Below are positions 34,150 through 46,600 of a stretch of 64,000 nucleotides of DNA, one piece after another. Origin of the DNA: Buxus sempervirens. Its lineage: Eukaryota > Streptophyta > Magnoliopsida > Buxales > Buxaceae. Made by a program: the position numbers and the translations under genes. The stretch spans positions 3,192,835 to 3,256,834 of the forward strand of contig OX387186.1 of the NCBI GenBank assembly GCA_947561395.2, written 5' to 3'. The number at the start of each line of letters is the position of its first letter. The stretch's first letter is position 1. The notes under the pieces were generated by a model. The model was not told the origin of the DNA. It worked only from the letters and a program-made list of their open reading frames with translations, and did no database searches.

Positions 34150-34981
34150 GAGACCCCTAATGTGGACAGTTTCTTCACAGATCCTCCTTGATGGAGATGA
34201 TTTCAACGGACTCCGTACCCCCGGTAGTGTTTCTGAAAAGGACGAAGTGTCTCATAGTCAGGACAATCAAGCTGGGAACAATTAAAGCTGTTGGAGGGTG
34301 TTCTGAGAGTTTGCAGTCAGTTTTAGAGAAGGTTGTCGACCCTATGAGTTAGATTATGTCATCCATTAAGGCAGTTCAGAATTTTAAAGAGATCAGGTTA
34401 AAGAGATCAGGTAGAGGCTGTTAGGTAGTTCAAATTATATCTTGGAACATCTGGGGGTTGGGAGAGGTGTGTAAGAAGTGAGTCTTACAGGTGGGCCCTT
34501 TTTCCCTTTGTGGGGTCTTCTGGAGGGATTATCATGATGTAGGATTCGACTATGGTAGCTGGGGTTAACTGGAGTGCATGGACCTCCACGAACACAAAGG
34601 AGGGAACAGTTTTGGGGGCAGCTCAGGGAGACTTGGGCAGGATCCAACTTATCATGGGTTGTGAGAGGGGAATCTAATGCGATCAGGTATTCTCATGTGA
34701 AAAATATTGGGTCTTTTCCAGTCACCAGAATCATGGAGGAGTTTCCAACTAGATTCAAGATTGTGAACTTACAGACTCTCCTCTTCAGAGTGAGCAGTTC
34801 ACTTGATCTAACCTTCAAGAATGCCCTTTGTGCTCTAGGATCAATAGGGTGTTAGTTTCATGTGAGTGAGATGAAATACCCAGTGCCTACTTCCTAGAGT
34901 CACTTCAGATCATCATCCGTTGCTCCTTCCAAATGAGAGCAGAAAACCAAGACCCTCACCTTTTAGGTTCAAAAATATGTG
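34150..34981 (+). mobile_element. LINE endonuclease fragment
   Basis: Starting near 34430, the plus strand reads ISWNIWGLGE, the N-terminal motif of the LINE apurinic endonuclease. Then, across several frame changes, it reads VYGPPRTQRREQFWGQL, WVVRGESNAIRYS, IMEEF, CSRIDRVLVS and SDHHPLLLQ. These correspond to the catalytic Y/G-x-P, G-D-F-N, R-I-D and S-D-H-x-P motifs. The D-F-N position reads E-S-N here. The part from about 34150 to 34430 resembles the end of ORF1 and the inter-ORF linker. No reverse transcriptase follows; the LINE stops at about 34978, where GRAS-like sequence starts. Confidence 0.75.
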
Positions 34982-35328
34982 CGTATCAATGTAGAGCAGC
35001 ATTGCTTGTGACTTGTGAGCATTGTTGCATGCGAGAGAAAGGAGAGAATAGAGCGGCATAAGTTGCTGGGTAAGTGGAAATTCTGTTATAAATGAATTAT
35101 TACGGTCTCACTCGGATCACTATACACTGATACGGAAAAAATGTAAAATGCTTTTAGGCTGGAAAGGAAGGAACTTAATTTTAGCTTTTGCTGGGAAATG
35201 TGATAGACATACAGTTTAGCAGGTAGTGGTCATAACAGAATTACCAGCTTTACCCAAAAAGGAAAATGTAAACAAAATAACCACCCCATTTTTTCCTCAT
35301 AGGTTGCATTGTTTGTGAATTTTTTTTT
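34982..35328 (+). pseudogene. Decayed copy of the GRAS 3' end
   Basis: From CGTATCAATGTAGAGCAGCA onward, this matches the intact GRAS gene from about 33023 through its stop and into the 3' UTR, to about 33420. Shared tracts include AGAGCGGCAT, TGCTTTTAGGCTGGAAAGG, GACAGTTTAACAG-like GACATACAGTTTAGCAG, and GTAAACA..AATAACCA. About 60 bp after the RVER-motif region are deleted, and there are several frame breaks. It covers about residues 495-592. It is in the same orientation as the intact gene and joined directly to a LINE fragment. Confidence 0.87.
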
Positions 35329-35894
35329 AGAAAAATTTGCCGCCTTGACAATTATGTGAAATTTTAGCTCAGCTTTTATTAGTCATGACAATTCTCTCAT
35401 AAATTTGATATAGATAAAAAATGAAAAGATAATTTTGTATGACTTGGATATATTAAATCTCTTTGGCTTGTGTCTCCTGTTATTGGTTATTAAAAGTCTA
35501 AATTGTTCATTTTTCCAAGTATTCTTCCATTGCAAACACTGCTTGATAGTTTATATCTATATTTAATTTGTTTGGAAAGCGTGCCTAACATATATATTTT
35601 CCCCGAAAATAACCTTCTAATGTTATTGTGTTTTATATATTTACATACATAACTTTATCTTTTTCATTTTTCATTTTCCAAAAGATATCCTTCAACAATT
35701 TCTTATCTTTTACATATCTTAAACTTCTTTCATTCTTCACTTTCAATTGATACCTTTCAAAAATTTCTAATCGTCCTAAACTTTTTTTCATTTTTCACTT
35801 TCCAAAAAGATACCCTTCAATGAATTCTTATCCCTCATATGTCCCAACTTTTTTTTCATCTACGTTCATGTAATATATGGTTTAGAAGTATTTT

Positions 35895-36142
35895 GACAAA
35901 AATTAAAAATATATTAAGACTTTTTATAAAAAACAATAGGCAAGCCTCTCAAATCTATGTGTCTATACTATATTTAACTCGAGAAGGCCCTTGAGAAGTG
36001 TGCCAAGTTTTATGCACGACAAAAATTACAAATATATTAAGACCTTTTATGAAAACGATAGGCAAGCCTCTCAAATCTATATATATCTATACTATATTTA
36101 ACTTGATAAGGCCTCTTGGGAAGTGTGCCAAGCTTTATGCAC
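35895..36142. repeat. About 123-bp tandem duplication
   Basis: Two copies, 35895-36017 and 36018-36142, both begin GACAAAAATTA and end TTTATGCAC, with about ten differences and short indels between them. Confidence 0.85.
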
Positions 36143-36353
36143 AAGTTCTCCAAAAAGCATCGGAAGGTCCACCACTATTGTTCCTGCACTATTAAGGTTT
36201 CATTAATATAGGGTTTCAATCATGAGTGGAGCTAGGGGGACATAGGGGGGCAATTGCCTCCTCTAAAATTTTTCTCTAAAGTTTTTGTTATTACAATCTT
36301 TAAATATTACTTAAGTTTTCCATAAACTTAAAAGGAATTGCAACCGCGCCCGC

Positions 36354-36553
36354 NNNNNNNNNNNNNNNNNNNNNNNNNNNNNNNNNNNNNNNNNNNNNNN
36401 NNNNNNNNNNNNNNNNNNNNNNNNNNNNNNNNNNNNNNNNNNNNNNNNNNNNNNNNNNNNNNNNNNNNNNNNNNNNNNNNNNNNNNNNNNNNNNNNNNNN
36501 NNNNNNNNNNNNNNNNNNNNNNNNNNNNNNNNNNNNNNNNNNNNNNNNNNNNN
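36354..36553. other. Assembly gap (200 N)
   Basis: Exactly 200 undetermined bases, the length often used as a placeholder, so the real distance is unknown. The bases just before it (GCAACCGCGCCCGC) are more GC-rich than their surroundings. Open frames across it are meaningless. Confidence 0.99.
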
Positions 36554-36840
36554 ATGAGCTACAAGAGCGCATCATATGCTTATATCCCACAAATAATGTG
36601 CTTGTGTCCCAAGTAGGTTATGCTTGTATCCCACATAGCTACAATAAAGTTATCCTATAATTCAAATTTTTTTTTTAAAGTGACCCTTCTGTGAAAAGAA
36701 GTTTCTTGATGAAATATTTTTAAATATACCTGCCAAACATAACCCATTTTCATAATTTTTTCCTTTTTTATAAAAGTAATTTTTTAAAACATGCATTTGA
36801 ATGTTAATATAGTTGAATTTATTTTGACTTATTATTTGTC

Positions 36841-36968
36841 CCTTCTAAGCTATTTTTTAGGCTTAGCCCTTAGTTTTAATAGTCCTAACTCTACCTCTTC
36901 CTTCCCTTCTAAGCTATTTTTTAGGCTTAGCCCTTAGTTTTAATAGTCCTAACTCTACCTCTTCCTTC
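36841..36968. repeat. 64-bp perfect tandem duplication
   Basis: Two copies, 36841-36904 and 36905-36968, begin CCTTCTAAGCTATTTTTTAG and show no differences. They lie about 290 bp right of the assembly gap. Confidence 0.92.
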
Positions 36969-37437
36969 AAAACGAGGCAAATCATTCTACGTGCAGCACC
37001 ATAAGTGCACCCCTGCTACTATACATAACGTGGGGCGTCCCTTGGGAATTGTGCCAACCAAAATCTGCAAGTTATCAAAACAACCCTAACACATCATTGT
37101 AACATCATTGTGAAGATTTATCCAAAACAACCCTTACAGATCGTTGTTAAGATTTATTAATAAAAAGGTACATTAGCCAAAACATTCTTAATTTTCTAAA
37201 AACTTAATAATCAGTTCATACCTTCTAGATCTTTCTTCATATGCACGTGCACCCGGCTAGGGGATCGTTTGAGTCCTTCATTTTCTTCGTTCTCCAAACA
37301 ACGAATCTACCGACTCGCAGAAATCGCTCTGCCATCAGAAATTCCACTTTCTCATTTTGTTGTTGCTGCAAGTGGTTTTGCATCGAGGAAAGGAACACCC
37401 TAATAGGGTTTAGGAAGGCTTAGGGTTTTCTTTAAAG

Positions 37438-40400
37438 ATGGCAAATCGGACGGACCCCACGGCGAAGAGCATTCGAGGGACGAACCCTCAAAATCTGGTG
37501 GAAAAGATTTTGAGGTCGAAGATCTATCAGAACACTTACTGGAAGGAGCAATGCTTTGGCCTTACGGCGGAGACGCTTGTTGACAAAGCGATGGAGCTCG
37601 ATCACCTCGGTGGAACCCACGGTGGCAACCGCAAGCCAACCCCCTTCATGTGCCTCGTCTTAAAAATGCTCCAGATTCAGCCTGAGAAGGATATCGTTGT
37701 CGAGTTCATTAAGAACGAGGATTACAAGTAAGTTAGGAGCTCTTTTCTTTCTTTGTAATTTTTGTAGTTGATCCTTGTTTAGATCGATTAGGGTTTTGAA
37801 AGATTTTCACTATGTGTGGACATCATCCAGTGCTCGTAGGATTCTTATGGTGTTATTTATTCTTTTTCCTTTTTCCTTGAGGAACCTGTTGTGCATTTTG
37901 TGTTGTATTGAAGCGAATGGATTGCGTTACTTCCTGCGCTTTCATTTAAAGAATGAATTGAAATTATTTTACTTCGATAAAAGATGAATAATGTCGTTAC
38001 TAACTGAGATGGTAAATGCAAATGGCATAACTGCATGGTGAACATAACAAACTAAAAGTAAAACAGGAGCAAATTACTGACCCTACCATTATCTATTGAA
38101 GAGAGCTATAATGACTATATTAATTTTTTTTCCCTTTTTCCTACCAATAGAACTGTTGTAACTTGTAAGTTTTGCTCCTAAAAAATAAAGATCAGGGAGT
38201 TTTTCTCTTGGAAGTTACCTGAAATCTTGGAAGATATTGTAGCAGCATATTATAAGAGCTTTGTTAGAATTTGGAAAACCTGCCCATTTAACTTCAATGG
38301 TGGGCTAACTTGCAGTGGCAAGGTAATTGTTCCTATGGCTTGTGGTAGTCTTTGGGTAATATCTTTTATTACATGGAAGTTATTTGATCAACTTAGGATG
38401 ACAGGCTACTACTACTACTAGTACGATTACTATTGTGATTTTTTTTCCCCGAATATATTTTGTAAAGAGTATGATAATGGTATTGCAATTGTGGATAAGT
38501 TGGAATGATGTTTGATGAAGGAAAGCCGAAGCGATGAATGTCGATGGTTATGTGGAAATAGAGGTTTCAGAAAGCAATCATAGTCATGGTTTTGCCAAAG
38601 TGTGAGCGCAAAGATGCATTTGATAACAAAAGGCTCAAACACAATCATGGAGACAGAGTGGACGGTTGTTTTGTCAGTGGATGTTTATCAAGAGAAAAAT
38701 TTTCTGGTTTGAAAGGATTGAGTGCTTAAAAGGACTTTCAGCAAGGATCACCGGAAAGACTGGGTGCTTCATTAAGTGGTTCTCACTTCATGGAGATGCC
38801 ATAAGCTGGTTTTTTGGTTCTGTCTAGAAGGTACTGAAGAAGGGAGGTAAGGGAGGGTGTGATGAGCAGCTTCAGATAGAATGATGGTGTTTTATTGGTG
38901 GAGGTTTGGTCTGATAGGCATGGAGAATATGTCCAGCCCTCCTTATCATCAAAACATTAATGAAGACATGGAACTATTTCAGTGAGAAAGGACAGAACAG
39001 TAGTAAGGAGGATGGTGTGCCTCTAATTCCAGTACGATTATTATTATTATTATTTTGATCAGTAAATAAGAGATAGTACTAGAATAGAGTAGAAAATTCA
39101 GAGGTACAAGTACTCAAACTGTGTACTAGGATAATACAGAAAAACCCTCACTCAAAAGAAAATTCCAGGATGATTATTACAACAGCTCAATATGGGTGTG
39201 GCCAAGGTGCTAAGCAATAAGAAATAGGGCATTTTTGCTAAGTTGTGCAACTCCAATTTTATGCATCGATCGATATTGAGAGAAGGAATTGATTCAACTT
39301 TGTCCATTATCCTAGTGGGTCGTATGGAGGAGGCTTGCTGTAGGTGTCTGGAATTGTAAGGGTATTGTTGTTGGTAGACTAGATGAAAAAGACATTCATT
39401 TGGGGAGTGGATGTCGATATCTACATACTGGAGTGTCGAATTCTGTTTCTTTGCTGCAAGTCAGCATGCTTTCCATTTCTAGGGAGGAATCCAGAGGTTT
39501 ACAGGATGGAGAAATCATATCAGAGGTCAGTATGCTTTACATTTCTAGGGAGGAACCATATTGGTTCAGAATGGCAACCTGCTAAAGAAAGGACCACAAA
39601 AGTGAATTTTGATGGGGAGTTATGTAGAGTAGAGCTATCGTCCCTTGTAATTGGTTTGGATATAATTGAAAAGGAAGTTTTAATGGGACAGTGGTAATAG
39701 GGGATGCTAGTATGGTAATTTGTTGGATGGAGGGTAAGGATCTTGGCCCTTGACTTCTTAGGCGTTTGATTGGAAGGTAAGGTCATTGCTCTTATTGAAC
39801 GTGTCGTTTAATCGTGTGGTAAGAGTGCCAACGATGTGGCTGTTAGACTAGCCAAATCTGGGGTTACTAAACAGGAGCCCTTTGTAGAAGATATTGCAAT
39901 CTGTTTGAGTAGTTCTTGGAACATTTAATTGGGGTTGGCACTGGCTATAGGTGTCTCTGACCTAGATTCCTTATGGAATTTTCAGCTGATCAGGTCGCTC
40001 ACCTGATCGGCCTTTGTATTTTCTTCCTATTTTCTTGATCAATAAAGCTTTCATTAAGGGGAAAAAAACGAGTATGATAATTCTTTCATTCACTGAAAAA
40101 ACTTCAACATGGCAATCTGACTGTTTTTTTTTTCTTGATAGGTAATGATAGATATATATAGATACGAGAAAAAAAGGTAGGAGTACAAAGGACCTTGTTC
40201 TTTATAAGTACAGGGATTGAATTTCAATTTTGAGGGAAATTTCGCCTGTGTAGAAGAGGAGAACTTGTAGGAAAAATCAGTCATTGGCATTGTTTCTTGG
40301 AATAAGATGTGATAAAAATTTAAAGATAAGTGAAATACCATTTCAAGAAAAATTTTAGAGCCTTTCAAAACTGAAAATTTCAAGGGTAATTCAAAATCAA

Positions 40401-43400
40401 TGGCTATGATATAATAAACATATAGATAAATTTATTTACCAACATTAATAACAAAAACAAAAGAGAAAGAACATAAATAAAGTAAAAATCTATTTATGAA
40501 TATTCCTTGATCCTTGTCAAGCTTTGAAATTTTAGCTACTATATAATTTTTCATGTTAAGGAATTGTGTATGTATACATAAAAAAGGTAAAATTGAGGGA
40601 TTTCTTTTGGCTATTTTTGCTAATATTACTTAGGCATTCTTAAAATTGTGGTTTTGATCTTTTAATTTGAAATATAGCCTCAAGAAGGTTAGAAACATGA
40701 AAAATATCAAGCTCAATATATGATAGCATTCAGAAAAAAAAGAATGCTTAATATACTTAGTATAAGGTTAAGACACATATAAATGATTTTGATCTCCATC
40801 TCCACTATATTGAAAGATCTACATTATTACTACTTAATGAGATTCAAGCCTCAAACATAAAGCGAACCTCAAGGCATGAGCTTCATATTTTAATTTGTAA
40901 GCATAATGGAAGTTTGAGCATCAAGGAATGCTTCTTAAGCCTTTCCTTGAGCCCCACATGTCTTTGGGGTTGACATCTCATAGTGTTCCTCTAGTTTTTG
41001 TTACTTTTATTTGTGTGGATGCTATCCCTTCCTTTCATCTATCATCCTTATGCATTTGTTGGCTTGCAGATATGTTCGTATACTTGGTGCTTTCTACTTG
41101 CGCCTTACTGGCACGGATACTGATGTGTATCAATACCTGGAGCCTCTGTACAATGATTATCGAAAACTGCGACAAAAGTTGTCAGATGGACGTAAGATTG
41201 TTATCTGGTTTTGGATCTCTTCTTGATAATTTCCGTCTGACAATTTAATGGAATTCCATTGCCATTTATATCTGTTTTATTTTTGTTAGCCCTGGAATAA
41301 TTTTGCTAGTTCACTTTGGAACATAATAATTTTTAATCCTCTCAGGCTTTTCTTTGACCCATGTGGATGAGGTTATTGATGAACTCCTAACAAAAGATTA
41401 TTCCTGTGATGTTGCCTTGCCTCGTATCAAGAAAAGGTGACTTTCTAGACCTGATATGGGCTCGTGCATTTTAATAAATTCTTTCCTGTTTGTGTTACTT
41501 CTCTTACATAAAGTATATTCTGGTTTATAGACTTTATTCTGCTAACCTAAAGAATGTTGTTAGTTTTATATGCACTGTTGCTTCTCTACAATTTCCCACT
41601 GGACTTGGCCGCTGAAGGATGCTTAATGCAGCATATGTGTTTTTGTGTATCTATACATTTTTATTCATGATAGAAACTATACTTTTTTGTGTTGTCTGGT
41701 AAAAGTACTAATATCAAATGCATGATACTGCCTTGTAACTACGGGGTTCCTGCATTATTCTTTGTTGGTTTTATTAAAGCTTATTTTACCTGATAGACGT
41801 GGTATATTGTTCATCTCCATGATTGTATAAACTCCCTTGCTAATTAATGCATCAATAGGATTTGAACTGCCAATGTAATTGGTTCTTTTATTGTTTGTTG
41901 TGTATTGCTTCTCATGAATTGATTTTGAACGCTACTTCTGATTCAATACCAACAGATGGACACTTGAGTCAATCGGAACACTGGAACTTAGAAGAAGTGC
42001 TCTGGAGGATGATTTTGAGGAGGAAGAAAAAGAAGAGGATGATCAAATTATGGCTGAATTAGAAGCTGCGGACCATGATAAGGTTGGGATTTGCTTTCTT
42101 TTATTCCAATATGGACCTAGTTTTGTTTAGCTGTGTTTCATGTCACATCTTTTCTATTTCTTATGCATAACAGGATTATTATCGTGGAAGAAGTCCTACC
42201 AGGGAAAGAGACAGGGATAGGAAACGTGACAGTCATAGATACAGGTATTATTCTCTTCAAGAATATGTTGTTGTGTTTCCTATGTAAAGATTTCTTCTTA
42301 TGAGTGGTAAAAGTGTCCAACTCTTTAATTTTGACTCTTTTTGACAGAGGGAGAGAAAAAAAAAACTGAAAGTAGGTGTTTTTTATTGGATGTTGAGATT
42401 GGTCATTGTGCTATCAGTTAACAAATCATAGTGAAAGTCCTGAATCTTATTTAGCCTGTCCTCAGCTTCATTCATATATTACATTTTTTGTTGAACTGAT
42501 GATGCATGTATTGCGATTTCATGTATCATGCCATAGATAGATTTTTCATGTACTGTTTTACGAAGAATTAAATATATATTATTGTCAAAGCCAGTTGCCT
42601 TTGTATTTGCTTTTAGTTGATGTGTTCTTTTTTTTTTCTGGAAGGCTTATTGTACAAAAGAATTTGACACTTTTGTACATTCATGGGATTTACATTGCAT
42701 TTAATGGCCTGTTCACAAAAGACAAAAATCATCTTCTTTTTTTCCCCCTGTGGTGGATTAAAACAGTTGAAGCTGGTGTGTCTGATTTACAATTTGTCCA
42801 AGGTTACTATGACAGCACTAAACCTCTTGGTATATGAAATTCTTCCGACGGCAATATGGATGATCCTGTCAGGTTTCTCTATATATAGGGCTCAGTAAGA
42901 AGTGTGAATGGTATGGCTAGTCATGCAACTTTACATGTTATGGCTGTTTCTGGTTTCCATCCTAGCGAGTTTTTTGCATTTATTTCCTATTCCTAAGTTC
43001 TATAGAGTTCTTAAGTAATTCTCCTTGAAGGAACATAATGTTCTTGTCATTGAATCATTGATAAGTTTCAGCGTCATAAAGGCAGGCAAAATTGTTTGAT
43101 TCAAAATGGCATAATACTTTTTCTTGTTCATTTTGTTAAATGTAGATGCTTTCAATTGAAGCAATCTTCTGACTTCTACTTATTTTGTGTGAAAAATGTT
43201 GGTTTTGTTTATTAGTTTTGAGCCTATAGCTGAAGTTGCTTTTCCAGGGACAGGGATTATGACAGGGAACGTGGAAGAGGGCGTGAAAGAGATAGGGATG
43301 TGGACAGGGAAAGGGACAGGGACAGAGACAGGGACCGTTACCGATTAAGGGAAGATAGGGACTATGGTCGTGACAGGGAGAGGGAAAGGGAGAGGGAGGG

Positions 43401-43692
43401 TAGGGAACGGGAGAGAAGAGACAAAGATCGGGGAAGGCGAAGGAGTCGTTCTAGGAGCCGCAGCAGGAGTAGGGATCGCAAAGAACGTGGTGGGGATCGT
43501 GATGGCAGGGACCATCGTAGGAGGCATGCTCACAATGCAGATGAACCAGAGGATGGGCATATGCGAGATGAATTGAAGAAGAAAAAGACAAAGAAGGAAA
43601 AGAAGGATGATGGGACAGACCACCCAGATCCAGAAATTGCAGAACAGAACAGGATCCGGGCTTCCCTTGGGCTGAAACCATTGAGGGTGTGA
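37438..43692 (+). CDS. PRP38: Pre-mRNA splicing factor PRP38 (PRP38A-like)
   Basis: Six exons (37438-37727, 41070-41191, 41346-41436, 41956-42082, 42174-42244, 43248-43692) sum to 1146 bp, giving 381 residues in frame. The first about 180 residues are the PRP38 domain: SIRGTNPQNLVEKILRSKIY, CFGLTAETLVDKAMEL, GGNRKPTPFMCLVLKML, YVRILGAFYLRL and DVYQYLEPLYNDYRKLR. An acidic stretch (EEEEKEEDD) and a long tail of RD/RE/RS dipeptides follow, with a conserved end EIAEQNRIRASLGLKPLR. The family joins the spliceosome as part of the U4/U6.U5 tri-snRNP and is needed for B-complex activation. The start ATG opens the canonical N-terminus. Intron 1 is 3.3 kb and contains LINE debris. Confidence 0.94.
38190..40070 (+). 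mobile_element. LINE debris in PRP38 intron 1
   Basis: Near 39595 the plus strand reads KVNFDGELCRVELS (start of a LINE RNase H). Near 39780-39930 it reads LIERVV, then SANDVAVRLAKSGV and SSSWNI with a stop (its C-terminus). An AATAAAGCTTTCATT tail and an A-run (AAGGGGAAAAAAACG) follow at 40043-40070, as at a LINE 3' end. The middle of the domain is lost. The stretch from 38190 to 39590 probably belongs to the same insertion but shows no clear domain, so the left boundary is a guess. Confidence 0.55.
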
Positions 43693-46600
43693 AATTAGAT
43701 ACAACCTGTTTCTATTGATCTTCAGGTATCATCAGTCACTGCTTGTTTCTTTTTTTTCACAAACCCCTTTTCAATTACACCTAGAAAAAAATCCATGAAA
43801 CATGGGATGTAGAAAAAACAGAAGGGTAAGTTGGGTTGGCCTGGGAAAGGGGAAACAGTGCTGACAAACGTGTGATACTAGGAAAGTAAATATAAGTTCA
43901 CCCATCCATAGCAAAGACCACAAATCCCATTATTTGAGATAAATCTGTCATCTAGTTGCATTTTGGAAACTCTTTAAAAACTTTATTTATTTATTTTTTT
44001 CCTGTTTTTCGCAATAGATGACTGAATTTATTTTTTGCAAGGACAGTTTCCAAATTGACTTCAGGAAAAGAAAATTTTTTTGAAACAGAAGCTGATGATT
44101 TTGGATTTTAAAAGCAGCAAATTGCCTTCCCAGTTTGTCAGTGGCATCTTTTTTTAATTTCTTTTTAATTAATCTGATTATTAAAAGCTTCATTTACCAC
44201 AATAACCACCACGACCACTGTTACCATTACTACCTAGTAATGTCACTGTTACTACCACTATCAAACCCATTATAACAACCACCACCACTATGATTGCCAT
44301 CATTTCTATTACCATTGCAACTGCCACCATCACTACACTATTTCCTCTACCCACAACTAGTGTTTAGTTTATGATCATACAAAAAAATTTAAGAGTTTTT
44401 GGTTTTCAGATCCTTAGTGGCAAAAACATTAATGGTGAAAACTTTTCCAGAAAGCCGTTAAAAAACCTAATACAAAATTTATACCCAGTGTCAACATGAT
44501 CTACCTTTGAAGATGGAGCCAAACTTTTTAATTCAAAAACTATAAAAATAACACAAAACCTTCTACTTTAGAGGCAGCCAAGAACATATGTGAAAAATCC
44601 TTTTTGTCATATTTTGTTGAAGAAAAATCTATAAATAAAACGCTGTCAGTCTGCAGAATGGATGTAAACCAGAATGGTTCTTTTCCATTAATCACTAAAT
44701 TTAGGTACTTAAGCCTGATACTCGGCCTTGATATACCAGATATTATCCCAAATGATATAATTTATCATTGTAATCATAGATGTCTCTACCAACTAAAGTA
44801 AGCTGAAGGGAGAAAATGCAAAAGCTAAACCAGTAAGAGTTAACTACCCTAATTGAAACTATTAAGCAGAAAAATTGTTTTAAATATTCCTCAATGATCC
44901 TTAAGGTTGTCAGCCTATCAATAAAACCTTCGGATACTTAAAGAAAAATTATATAGATTTACATATTTATGTTTTCTATTTGAAATCCACTCTATAATCT
45001 GAAAAGGAAAGGAATTGTCCCAAACGATAGAATGGCACAAGGGAAATGTGAATTAATACTTACAAAGTCCTAAAATTATTATTTTTTCCTTAAAAAATGC
45101 ACGTGGGATATTATCTGATGGCTCATCTTTTAGAAGATCCCTTTTATTGGTGAATAATAAACCAAGGAAACAAAATCTCAATTAGGTTGTATTGTATTAA
45201 TTGGTTACTTTATGATCGTCTTGTGAAAATGGTCAAGGAATTTCTTCTGATGTCAAAAAATAAGAAATGACAAACATAATGAGTAAATCAGAGATAATCA
45301 TTTGGGTTCATTTGCAGGTGGATTATTATTTTCCATGTCTGGAGAATGGATGAGATTGTGACAGAACCTAAGGAGATGAAACATTGCATGTTTCTTGATT
45401 TTGAGAGGTGTGAAATAGAGGGGAAATTATGGGATATTATTAGTTTGTTGGACAGGTCCATGGTGGGAACTCAAATTGCAGCAGTAAGAAAACAAGATGA
45501 ACTACATGGCGAACCATGCAGGGCCTGACGTCATGATTATCATATATGTCCACGTGGTTTTGCCCCATTGGTCACACACGATTTATGGTCATGTACTATT
45601 TATGTTGATGCCAAGTCTAAAATCTTCACCAAGTGAATGTATGAAAGTGCCCCAAATTGTATAAAATGGAATTATGAACCATGTGCAGGAGAGGCAGGTA
45701 GATGAAAGATCAATGCTGTATTTATGTGAGTCATCTGAATTGCCTCTTATTTTGCTCTCTCTAGCACAAGGTTTACATAGTTATTTCAAACGACATTTCT
45801 TTAGGTCTTACTAGCAAAATGTTGCCAAAATGAGAGAAAAATCGCTAGAATTGAAAAAAAAGCTAAAAAAATGTAAATTCCTGATATTTTGCTAAATGTT
45901 GTTGATATTTCATCGCCATCAGGAAAAAATTTGATGATTTTTACTTGATGTAATTGAAATGCCAACGACGTCAAAATTTTGCTTGACATCAAGGAATCTT
46001 TGAAATTTTGTTTTTCAAGTTGGTTTTGTGTCGACATCTTGAAAAATAGTTAAATCTCTAGCATGTACTGAGAGCATTTCGTCTGGTGTCATTCAGTGGA
46101 ACCAGCGTGAAATGCACGGATGTACGGATGGATGCCCATGTTAGTAATGGGTTCTACACATCCGTATTCCATCTCAACCACTGGATTCTGGCTCTAGAGG
46201 AAATGTATTTGCATATGTACTAGCTAAGAGGAAGGAGCCCACGACGGAGAGAGCCCGGCCGATTGTCACATCATCTAACTGTGCTATTATAGACTACCGA
46301 TTTTTACAGCAAATATCACTGGGTATATGTACGTAACATCCGATGCATACCGGTAGAGGCTATGACAAAAAATCCAAAATTTAAAAACGTTATCAAATGA
46401 GCCGTCTTGGAATGGCAATTTGTACATCTATCAGTTTCAAGATAGAAAATTTGTGATTTGTACATCAATCAGTTTCAAAGTTAGAAAATTTGTGAGGAGT
46501 GTGATAAAAGCTGGCATAGAATATAAAAAAAACCAATCTAGAATCACAATCAAGAAACCGATTGTCAACCTTAAATCATAAATAAATAAATTTGTTTATG

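Larger units (their letters stand above)
35329..37437. other. Intergenic with tandem repeats and an assembly gap
   Basis: No gene is supported. The stretch is AT-rich with a 123-bp and a 64-bp tandem duplication and a run of 200 N, each listed separately. The last 200 bp before 37438 should contain the PRP38 leader; its promoter is not obvious. Confidence 0.5.

Noticed and set aside
36300-36616. Open frames spanning the N-run
   Set aside because: Undetermined bases cannot be translated, so the frames are artefacts.
38227-38421. A 64-codon frame in PRP38 intron 1
   Set aside because: It lies in probable LINE debris and interrupts no splice pattern, and it has no recognised domain.
43345-43704. 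A 119-codon minus-strand frame opposite the last PRP38 exon
   Set aside because: It is the antisense shadow of the RD/RE/RS-rich tail, whose codon bias removes stop codons on the other strand.
45346-45528. A 60-codon frame after PRP38 that follows a plausible splice acceptor
   Set aside because: No homology recognised, no partner exons, and it is too short to support a gene.
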